64,000 bases of DNA, from positions 372,001-436,000 of the forward strand of contig OX638379.1 of assembly GCA_951813605.1 (NCBI GenBank), in the 5' to 3' direction. The translations under genes and the position numbers were made by a program. This document shows positions 18,453-25,853 of this stretch, in pieces. Every line of letters begins with the position of its first letter. Position 1 is the stretch's first letter. Below the pieces are notes generated by a model, which was not told where the DNA came from, ran no database searches, and saw only the letters and a program-made list of their open reading frames with translations. The stretch is from an uncultured Bryobacterales bacterium (GTDB lineage Bacteria > Acidobacteriota > Terriglobia > Bryobacterales > UBA6623).

Positions 18453-20342
18453 ATGGCTGAATCGGCTAATCGCGGCCGTCGTGGAGTGATTGAACCCGGC
18501 GCAGTAGACGCCCCCGAGTTCCCCTCGGGCCTGAACTGGCTCAATACCGACCGATCGCTCACGATCCGTCAGCTGCGCGGCAAGATTGTTCTGCTCGACT
18601 TTTGGACCTACTGCTGCATTAACTGCATGCACGTGCTCGAGGACTTAAGACGTCTCGAGAGCAAGTACCCCTCCGAACTGGTGGTCATCGGCGTTCACTC
18701 CGCGAAGTTCGATGCGGAAAAGAATACCGAAAGCATCCGTGACGCAATTCTGCGGTACGGCATCGAGCATCCTGTAGTGAACGACTCCGAAATGCAGGTC
18801 TGGCAATCGTACGGGGTGCGCGCCTGGCCAAGCTTCATGCTGATCGACCCGTTGGGCAAGGTCTTCGGCACGCATTCGGGCGAGCGAGTCTTTGACCTCT
18901 TCGATCGAGTGATCTCGCAGATGATTGCGCATTACAAGTCCATAGGCGAGATTCGTCCGGGGCCTGTGGAACTCCAAACCGAAGCGCAACGAGCGCCGGA
19001 TTCCATTCTTTCGTATCCCGGAAAAGTACTTGCCGACGAGGAAGGCGGACGGCTTTTCATCGCTGACACGAACCATCACCGGATCGTAGTGGCTGATCTT
19101 GAAGACGGGACGGTCCTCGATGTCATCGGGTGTGGCGGACAGGGCTTCCGCAACGGCGCTTCGGGTGATGCAGAGTTCTCGTGGCCGCAAGGGATGGCTT
19201 TGTCTGGGGACACGCTTTTCGTGGCCGACACGGGGAACCACGCCGTCCGCATTGTCGACTTTGGCGAGGGAACGGTGTCCTCGCTCGTAGGCAATGGGCA
19301 TCAGGACTTGGAATGGAACCACGCTCCAAGCCCGCTAGAGGGCCGGAGGCTCAACTCGCCATGGGACTTGCATCTGGCTCATGGAGTCCTGTTCGTGGCC
19401 ATGGCAGGAAGCCACCAAGTCTTCGGGATCGATCTGGAGGGCGGCTACATTGCAGGTCACGCTGGTAGCGGGCGGGAAGATCACGTCGACGGGCCCTTGC
19501 TGGCGGCGGCTATGGCCCAGCCCAGCGGGCTGACGAGTGACGGCGAGAACTTGTTTGTTGCCGACAGCGAGATCAGTTCGATCCGCGCCGTGTCCTTGGA
19601 CCCGCGTGGCGGCCACGTGCGCACCGTCGTGGGCAAGGGGCTCTTCGACTTCGGGGATGTCGATGGCGTGGGACAGGATGTCCGCCTCCAGCATCCGATG
19701 GGCGTCGCGTTCGCCGAGGGCACGCTCTTCGTCGCTGACACCTACAACAACAAGATCAAGTCAATCGCGCTCCCAACGTTGAGCACAAGGACCATCGCTG
19801 GCACCGGCGGGCCGGGCCAGATCGACGGGGATGGCGATCAAGCGATGTTCAACGAGCCTTCCGGACTGAGCTATGCGCAAGGAGTGCTATACGTCGCCGA
19901 CACGAACAACCACTCGATTCGCGCAGTCGATCTCGCCACTGGCCAGGTTGCGACTTGGCTACTAAGGAACATCGGCAAGCTGGTGCCCCCGCCCAGCCCC
20001 CCTCAAACGCTTCAGGAAAAGACCGTTCGCGCTGGAAGCGTGACTGTCAGCGTCCAGTTCGACCTGCCCGATGGCCACGAATTCTCCGCTCTGGCGTCGT
20101 CGGGTCTGACCTTTCGCACCGGAAACCGAGCCTATCCGGTGGCCTTCAGCAACGGACGGGCCGAGACGTCGCTCGATGTCTTTGAGGACGAGATGCTTCA
20201 CCTCGAGGCGGTGGTCTACTACTGCTCCCAACATCGTCGCGGAATCTGCTTCTACTGCCACGAGACAAGAATACTGCCCCTGCACATTGATCCCGCCGGC
20301 GCGGAGGGCCTAGCCATCCGGCTCGGCAGCATCGGCTCGTGA
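18453..20342 (+). CDS. NHLRC2-like thioredoxin-fold/NHL-repeat protein
   Basis: A 629-residue protein related to animal NHLRC2. Residues about 20-165 form a thioredoxin-like domain with the CINC redox motif (YCCINCMHVL), followed by an NHL beta-propeller (about 185-510) whose repeats are recognised by recurring LFIADTNHHRI, LFVADTGNHAVR, LFVADTYNNKIK and LYVADTNNHSIR, and by a C-terminal beta-domain (about 530-629) rich in paired Cys (YYCSQHRRGICFYCHETR). No signal peptide is seen, so it is probably cytoplasmic. Bacterial members have no settled function; a redox or peptide-binding role is inferred. A thiol-rich tail of this sort suggests metal binding or disulfide exchange. Confidence 0.88.
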   Translation: MAESANRGRRGVIEPGAVDAPEFPSGLNWLNTDRSLTIRQLRGKIVLLDFWTYCCINCMHVLEDLRRLESKYPSELVVIGVHSAKFDAEKNTESIRDAILRYGIEHPVVNDSEMQVWQSYGVRAWPSFMLIDPLGKVFGTHSGERVFDLFDRVISQMIAHYKSIGEIRPGPVELQTEAQRAPDSILSYPGKVLADEEGGRLFIADTNHHRIVVADLEDGTVLDVIGCGGQGFRNGASGDAEFSWPQGMALSGDTLFVADTGNHAVRIVDFGEGTVSSLVGNGHQDLEWNHAPSPLEGRRLNSPWDLHLAHGVLFVAMAGSHQVFGIDLEGGYIAGHAGSGREDHVDGPLLAAAMAQPSGLTSDGENLFVADSEISSIRAVSLDPRGGHVRTVVGKGLFDFGDVDGVGQDVRLQHPMGVAFAEGTLFVADTYNNKIKSIALPTLSTRTIAGTGGPGQIDGDGDQAMFNEPSGLSYAQGVLYVADTNNHSIRAVDLATGQVATWLLRNIGKLVPPPSPPQTLQEKTVRAGSVTVSVQFDLPDGHEFSALASSGLTFRTGNRAYPVAFSNGRAETSLDVFEDEMLHLEAVVYYCSQHRRGICFYCHETRILPLHIDPAGAEGLAIRLGSIGS

Positions 20343-20371
20343 TCCAGCGCGGCTCGATGCGGCCAACGCGA

Positions 20372-20620
20372 TTACCTCGCCTCGGGGCGAAATGTTCCGA
20401 CTGGCTCCACCAAGGCGAGCTCTTCGACGAAGGCTTTCCTGCATTCTGCAAGCAGGGGCCCTAGCACTTCCGCAATCTGCACCATCTCGTGACTGGGGAT
20501 GGAAAATCTATTGGCCCGGGCGATAGCCGTCCAATCCGGCTGGGCGTCGAGTTCCGTGGCGGCTGGCATGCGATCAATAACGTTCCAGTGTAGCCTTCGG
20601 CCCCCTCCTGTGTCCGGCAT
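20372..20620 (-). CDS. Small hypothetical protein
   Basis: A possible 82-residue protein (or 65 residues from the internal ATG at 20569). The C-terminal part, EMVQIAEVLGPLLAECRKAF followed by VEPVGTFRPEAR, has the amphipathic helix and acidic/aliphatic pattern of short conserved acidobacterial proteins, which the antisense frames around it do not. There is no strong ribosome-binding site before either start. It is divergent from the acyl-CoA synthetase and convergent with the NHL gene. I do not recognise a function, and it may be spurious. Confidence 0.4.
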   Translation of the reverse strand: MPDTGGGRRLHWNVIDRMPAATELDAQPDWTAIARANRFSIPSHEMVQIAEVLGPLLAECRKAFVEELALVEPVGTFRPEAR

Positions 20621-20659
20621 GCGTCCGTGATAGTATGATGCGATTCGAAAGGACCCCGC

Positions 20660-22423
20660 ATGGCGGAAACCCTTGCACAACTGTTTCAAGTCGCTATTGC
20701 CCACGACAAACCGGACGCGATTCTCACTAAGGAGTCCGGCACTTACCAACCGATCTCCTCGCGCGAGCTGGAACGCAGGGTAATCAACCTTCATCTGGCT
20801 CTCCGGGAGGCCGGCATCGGACCCGGCGAGAAATTCGCGATGATCTCCGAGAACCGCTGGGAGTGGGCGGCGGCCGACTTCGCAATGATGACGGCCGGCA
20901 TCATAAGCGTTCCCATTTATCCGACACTCCCCGCCGAGCAGGTTCGTTACCTGCTCGATCACTCCGAGTCCAAGGGTGTCTTCTGCTCCACAAGCGAGCA
21001 GCTGGGCAAGATCCAAGAGATCCGAGGGGCGTTGCCGAAACTCGATCTCGTTGTCGCCTTCGACAGGGTCGATGCGGTGGGCGTGACACTGCTGGACTCG
21101 CTGATCGGAGCGGAAGACCCAAGCGATGTTGGACGCCAGCAGTTCCAGAGCGCCCTGGACTCTGTGGGGGCGGGGGAGCTAGCGAGCATCATCTATACGT
21201 CGGGGACAACTGGCGTGCCGAAGGGCGTGCTGCTCTCGCATGGCAACATGTCGACAAACATCCGGGATTCCACGCTCGACGTCGACGTTGATGACAGGGC
21301 CCTGTCGTTCCTGCCGCTCTGCCACGTCGCGGAACGCCTAGCGGACTACGTGTACTTCAAATCCGGCTCGACAGTCGCCTACGCGGAATCAATCGAAACC
21401 GTCGCGGCAAACATGGGCGAGGTCGGACCGACGGTAGCCTTGGGAGTGCCGCGGTTTTACGAAAAGGTGCATGGCCGAGTCATGGCCGCGATGGCGCAAG
21501 CATCGCCGATCCGTCGGAACCTCTTCGACTGGGCCGTTCGCGTAGGCAAGGCCGCCACGCCTTACCGCCTGGCTGGCAAGCCTGTGCCGGGGCTACTCGG
21601 CCTCAAGCATTCCGTCGCAGAAAAACTGGTGTTTCAGAAGCTCCGCGGAAGGCTGGGAGGCCGCATCCGGATGCTGATATCCGGCGCAGCCCCCTTGGCT
21701 CGGCATTTGGCCGAGTTCTTCTATGCGCTTGGCCTGCCGATCTGCGAGGGGTACGGCTTGACCGAGACCTCTCCACTCGTCTCGATCAACACCCTAGACA
21801 ACCTGAAGTTCGGCACCGTCGGGAAGATCATTCCCAACGTGGACGTTCGCATTGCCGACGATGGCGAGATCCTTGTGCGCGGCCCCAACATCATGCAGGG
21901 CTACTTCAAGATGGAGCAGCAGACCGCGGACGTTATGGACGGAGAGTGGTTCCATACGGGGGACATCGGCGAGCTAGACGACGAGGGATACCTCTCGATC
22001 ACCGATCGCAAGAAGGATATGTTCAAGACTTCCGGCGGCAAATACGTCGTCCCGGCCCCGATCGAGAACCGTCTCAAGGGCAGCCCCTTGATCGAAACAG
22101 CTGTAGTCATCGCCCAAGCGCGAAACTTTCCGAGCGCGCTGATCGTGCCTGATTTCGCTGCGCTGCGAGCGTGGGCAGATTCCGAGGGGATTTCGGCCGC
22201 GGATGACCAAGAGCTCTGCGCCAATGCTGCGGCTTGCGACCGAATCATGGCTGAAGTCAATGACTGCTGCCGTGACATGGCTAAATTCGAGAGGATCAAG
22301 AAGGTCGCGCTCATCCCGCACGATTTCTCGATCGACGGCGGCGAGCTCACCCCTACGATGAAGGTGCGGCGGAAGCAAGTGAACGAGAAGTACGCCCGAC
22401 AGATCGAGGAGATCTATGCGTAA
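20660..22423 (+). CDS. Long-chain acyl-CoA synthetase (AMP-forming)
   Basis: Activates fatty acids to acyl-CoA through an acyl-adenylate. The 587 residues contain the AMP-binding P-loop IIYTSGTTGVPKGVLLSHGN at about 178-197, the adenine-binding GYGLTETSPL, and the hinge region TGDIGELDDEGYLSITDRKK ending with KTSGGKYVVP. The C-terminal lid domain and its late catalytic-type Lys (PTMKVRRKQV) are present. The overall pattern resembles the long-chain (FadD15/ACSBG-like) clade. The ATG at 20660 is preceded by AAAGGA at good distance. It is followed after 40 bases by the POTRA protein gene, probably in one transcript. Confidence 0.93.
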   Translation: MAETLAQLFQVAIAHDKPDAILTKESGTYQPISSRELERRVINLHLALREAGIGPGEKFAMISENRWEWAAADFAMMTAGIISVPIYPTLPAEQVRYLLDHSESKGVFCSTSEQLGKIQEIRGALPKLDLVVAFDRVDAVGVTLLDSLIGAEDPSDVGRQQFQSALDSVGAGELASIIYTSGTTGVPKGVLLSHGNMSTNIRDSTLDVDVDDRALSFLPLCHVAERLADYVYFKSGSTVAYAESIETVAANMGEVGPTVALGVPRFYEKVHGRVMAAMAQASPIRRNLFDWAVRVGKAATPYRLAGKPVPGLLGLKHSVAEKLVFQKLRGRLGGRIRMLISGAAPLARHLAEFFYALGLPICEGYGLTETSPLVSINTLDNLKFGTVGKIIPNVDVRIADDGEILVRGPNIMQGYFKMEQQTADVMDGEWFHTGDIGELDDEGYLSITDRKKDMFKTSGGKYVVPAPIENRLKGSPLIETAVVIAQARNFPSALIVPDFAALRAWADSEGISAADDQELCANAAACDRIMAEVNDCCRDMAKFERIKKVALIPHDFSIDGGELTPTMKVRRKQVNEKYARQIEEIYA

Positions 22424-22463
22424 CGCCTGACGGTTCCGGGCTGTCAAATAGAGGGGTTCCCAA

Positions 22464-23792
22464 GTGATATACCGTCGGCCGTCGCGCGCATTCGTCGCGA
22501 ACCTCATGGTGCTCGCCTCGATGTGCGCGGCGGTTCTACTGGCCCAGGACGCCTTCCCGCTTCGGGAGATCGAGTTCGAAGGCAATCGCAATTTCGCGTC
22601 AGAAGACTTGCTTGCTGTGACCGGCCTTGAGCTGGGGAAGCATGTCCAGAAGAAGGATTTCGATCTTGCCATGCGGCGTCTCAGCGACGCCGGTGTCTTC
22701 GAGGGCCTGAGCTACCGTTTCGGTCCTCACGGGGACGGCTACAAACTGACGATCGTCCTTCAGGAAGTGGTGGAACTCTTCCCGGTCCGATTCGAGGGAT
22801 TCGAGGAGTCGGAGGCAACGCTGTCAGCTCTGCTGAAGCAAAGACTTCCCCTTTATGCGGGCCTAGTTCCAGGGGGAGGACCGATGGTCCGAATGATTGT
22901 CAACACGTTGCAAGCTCGATGGGGAGAGCAAGGTGGCCAGGAAGAGATCGTGGCCAGCATCTTGCCGTCGGGCGATGGCGGTTTCGAGATGGTGATCGCC
23001 CCGGAACGCCAGACGACAACAATCGCATTCACGCGTTTCCACGACACCGGGGAAATCAACGCGCTGGAGTTGCAGCGCATCTTCAACCATTCGGCAATTG
23101 GCGAGCCTTACTCGGAAGCTCGACTGAAAGAGCTTCTGCACTACAACGCCCGACCAGTCTTCACCGAGCGCGGATACATTGGCGTGACCTTCTGTCCGTG
23201 CAAAGCGCAACCGGATCCTGACTCCGAGGGGCTCCTAGTGGATGTTCGAGTCGAGCCGGGCGAGGTCTATCTATTCGGGGAGGTAGTGTGGCCCGAACCG
23301 CTGCCGATCGCTCCCGAGAGCCTGCGCAAGGTGAACCAGATCGGTTCGGGCCAGGTGGCGAACATGAAGGCCGCCTATGACACGATGGCGGGAATCAGCG
23401 AAGGAGCCAAGAGACATGGGTACATGAAGGCCCAAGCCACGTTTGACGAGAGCGTCGACCACGAGCAGCGGCGCGTCCATTTGGAGATCGACATCGCACT
23501 GGGCAAGCAGTACGTATTCTCCCGGCTGATCGTTTCGGGTCTCGACATCCTCTCTGAGCCTGCTGTGCGGAAGCGTTGGGGGATGGAGCCGGGCGATCCG
23601 TTCGACGTGCGCTATCCGGCCTATTTCCTGGATCGCGTCAAGGCTGACGCGATGTTCGAGAACCTTAAGCGCACTTCGTGGAATATTGACATCGACGAGG
23701 TCAGCGGGCGAGTCGACGTCACCTTGGTGTTTTCCGGCATGGCAGACACTCCGGAGAAGACACACGAAGGTGAAATTGCACCTCCCTTTTGA
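22464..23792 (+). CDS. POTRA-domain protein without beta-barrel
   Basis: A 442-residue exported protein: signal peptide in about the first 27 residues (FVANLMVLASMCAAVLLAQ), then POTRA-type domains as in BamA/TamA. The first begins LREIEFEGNRNFASEDLLAV, and others start near VELFPVRFEGFEESE, VEPGEVYLFGEVVWPEP and KQYVFSRLIVSGLDILSEP. The sequence ends after the last POTRA-like unit, so the C-terminal membrane barrel of BamA is absent. It may be a periplasmic partner of an Omp85 protein coded elsewhere. Start is GTG at 22464 with the purine-rich GAGGGG about eight bases upstream. It follows the acyl-CoA synthetase gene closely. Confidence 0.82.
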   Translation: MIYRRPSRAFVANLMVLASMCAAVLLAQDAFPLREIEFEGNRNFASEDLLAVTGLELGKHVQKKDFDLAMRRLSDAGVFEGLSYRFGPHGDGYKLTIVLQEVVELFPVRFEGFEESEATLSALLKQRLPLYAGLVPGGGPMVRMIVNTLQARWGEQGGQEEIVASILPSGDGGFEMVIAPERQTTTIAFTRFHDTGEINALELQRIFNHSAIGEPYSEARLKELLHYNARPVFTERGYIGVTFCPCKAQPDPDSEGLLVDVRVEPGEVYLFGEVVWPEPLPIAPESLRKVNQIGSGQVANMKAAYDTMAGISEGAKRHGYMKAQATFDESVDHEQRRVHLEIDIALGKQYVFSRLIVSGLDILSEPAVRKRWGMEPGDPFDVRYPAYFLDRVKADAMFENLKRTSWNIDIDEVSGRVDVTLVFSGMADTPEKTHEGEIAPPF

Positions 23793-23803
23793 GTCGGTGC
23801 GAC

Positions 23804-24760
23804 TCACGGGCGAACTCGGTAGAGGGCGATCCGGTAGATCACTGCCCTGGTCGTAACGGTTGGATCGTAGAGGACCGTAGCGCGCTGTCCATTCCGCAGA
23901 TTGGGATTGCGCTCGGTGGCTTTGAGCGTCCGTCGCACGCCGCCGATGTCGTAGTTGACAAGAAATGACCGAACGCCTCCCCTTCGTCGCACATCCGCGG
24001 TGAACCCCGAGACCGCCGCCCCGGATGCTACGAGCCGCCGGTGGATTCTCCGCTGCGCTTCGGCGAATCCGGCAGCCGCTAGCAGGAGAGCGCCTAGAAA
24101 TAAGACAAAGCGCGTCGAAACGGGGGACGTGAGATCCGGCAGGTAGTGGAGTTCCGGATTCCTGGGGAAATACACGACCGCGGTGGTCTCGCCTTCGTCG
24201 AGGCGGGCGTAGACGCGCATTGGAACGCTCCGGCTAATCCGCACCGGAGCGCCGGATTCGGTGAGGAAGTTGTAGCCGACGAAGTAAAGCGTCCGCCCTT
24301 CCGCTACATCGCGAGCCTCGCGACCGTGTACCTCGGCCAAAGACGAAAAGCCCTCGCTGTCGAGCCGGCTCTTCATCTCGGGAGGGGGGAGGAGGCCGAA
24401 ATGCCTATGAGCTAGCACGGCAAACACCGCCAAGGTCAACATCCAGACCAGGACCACGGTCTTTCCGCGCGAGGTCATCATCACCTTGCGTGGCGAAGGA
24501 TTGAGCAGTTCGGGTTCAATGTTGGATGAAGTAGCGCGCGGCCTCGCCTGCCTGCGCGCGGCTGGGATGGACTCTCCCCTAGTTCCCTCGGCCGAATCGA
24601 GACCCATTCGCAAAGCTACGGACCCCAGCGCGACTAGGCCGACACCCACCCAAAGGGTCTCCCCGCCTTCGGGCAGGGAAGACACGATTGCGAAGCCGCC
24701 TGACACGGCCAGCGAAGCGCCCAAGGCAAGCCATACTTTGCTCGACGGACGAAACGACAC
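23804..24760 (-). CDS. DUF3592-type membrane protein
   Basis: A 318-residue inner-membrane protein. Hydrophobic segments are visible at about 9-26 and 32-50 (first pair), about 100-118 (VVLVWMLTLAVFAVLA) and about 218-236 (FVLFLGALLLAAAGFA). Two extracytoplasmic beta-domains, one between the third and fourth segments and one at the end, contain the DUF3592 motif VYFPRNPELHYL and VLYDPTVTTRAVI. Two similar halves suggest an internal duplication of the DUF3592 unit. Function is unknown for the family. It is convergent with the POTRA gene, separated by only 11 bases. Confidence 0.75.
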   Translation of the reverse strand: MSFRPSSKVWLALGASLAVSGGFAIVSSLPEGGETLWVGVGLVALGSVALRMGLDSAEGTRGESIPAARRQARPRATSSNIEPELLNPSPRKVMMTSRGKTVVLVWMLTLAVFAVLAHRHFGLLPPPEMKSRLDSEGFSSLAEVHGREARDVAEGRTLYFVGYNFLTESGAPVRISRSVPMRVYARLDEGETTAVVYFPRNPELHYLPDLTSPVSTRFVLFLGALLLAAAGFAEAQRRIHRRLVASGAAVSGFTADVRRRGGVRSFLVNYDIGGVRRTLKATERNPNLRNGQRATVLYDPTVTTRAVIYRIALYRVRP

Positions 24761-25184
24761 AATTACGATTCAGTGTATGTCACTTCCGGGGCTCCGAACC
24801 TGCTTCGCGCTGCCAGGTTTGTTGAGCCCATGCCCTCCGCATGACCTCTTTTCGCACGTGCTTGGCGGCGGCCTGCTGCAGAACAGCGAATGCTCGCCAC
24901 TACCGTGTTCAAACGCTGCCACCTGCGCCGTGTCGCCTCGTCGCCATGGAGCCGACAACCCATTGCTGGAAGGGGTGCCATTCACGGCTCTAGGATCCGG
25001 AGGCGGAACTCAGCCAAGGCAGGCAATTCGCCGTTAGCGCACGCCCGGGCAAGCGATTCCGGCAGCGGCAGCTGGTCACGGAGACCGTCTCGAGGTTGGC
25101 GATGCGAGCACTTGGCCTAGCGCTTCCGTCCGGGTTCCGGTTGAGCAGCGCCCGACTCTCGACATATGGTGAAGTGGTAACGGC
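24761..25184. other. Intergenic stretch
   Basis: The region separates divergent genes and should hold their promoters, but I see no convincing -35/-10 pair. Short frames on both strands look like chance. Confidence 0.5.
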
Positions 25185-25853
25185 ATGAATCACATGGCAG
25201 TTAGTCGCAAAGCGATTTGCGTGGCGGTCGCAGTCGCACTTTGCGCGGGGGCCGCGGCGCAGCCTGGTCCGGATCGATGGGAGCCGGCGATCCGTGCGTT
25301 TGAGGAAAGCGACCGGTCGAATCCCCCCGACAAAGGGGGCATCGTGTTTCTAGGGAGTTCCAGCTTTCGCCGCTGGGATCTCGACAAGTTCTTCCCCGGC
25401 AAGGCACTTGTCAATCGCGGCTTCGGCGGGTCCCAGATGGCTGATGCGCTTAGATACCTAGATCGGATCGTTCTGCCCCTAGAGCCGCGAACGCTCTTTC
25501 TCTACGAAGGCGACAACGACATCGCCAGCGGCAAGACTCCTGCGACGGTCGAGAGGGAGTTTCGAGAGATGGTAGCCACGGTCCATGCCGCTCTCCCCGC
25601 GACCAGGATCGTCTTCGTCAGTGTCAAGCCCAGCATCCGGCGCTGGCACTTGATCGACGTGGTTCGCGATGCGAACGCGCGCGTTCGCGCGATCACCCAG
25701 ACGAGCGACCTGCTCGAATACATTGATGTTGACAGTCCGCTCCTCGGACCGCATGGCGAGCCTCGACGGGATTTGTTCGTTGAGGACGAATTGCACCTTA
25801 ACGATTCCGGTTACGCGATCTGGGCAGAGTTAGTGGCCCCGCACCTCGATTGA
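25185..25853 (+). CDS. Exported SGNH/GDSL-type hydrolase
   Basis: A 222-residue esterase or deacetylase. The signal peptide (about 1-25, ICVAVAVALCAGAAAQ) is followed by the SGNH blocks: block I LGSSSFRRWD with the nucleophilic Ser, block II NRGFGGSQMAD, block III YEGDNDIASGK with the oxyanion Asn, and block V DELHLNDSGYAIW with the catalytic Asp and His. Members of this clade remove acetyl groups from cell-wall or plant polysaccharides or hydrolyse lipids; the substrate is not evident. The stop codon overlaps the start of priA (ATGA), so they are translationally coupled. ATG at 25194 is an alternative start. Confidence 0.88.
   Translation: MNHMAVSRKAICVAVAVALCAGAAAQPGPDRWEPAIRAFEESDRSNPPDKGGIVFLGSSSFRRWDLDKFFPGKALVNRGFGGSQMADALRYLDRIVLPLEPRTLFLYEGDNDIASGKTPATVEREFREMVATVHAALPATRIVFVSVKPSIRRWHLIDVVRDANARVRAITQTSDLLEYIDVDSPLLGPHGEPRRDLFVEDELHLNDSGYAIWAELVAPHLD

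Noticed and set aside
17913..18632. 239-codon minus-strand frame
   Set aside because: It overlaps the start of the thioredoxin/NHL gene and its translation shows no domain, only Arg/Pro/Ala-rich sequence.
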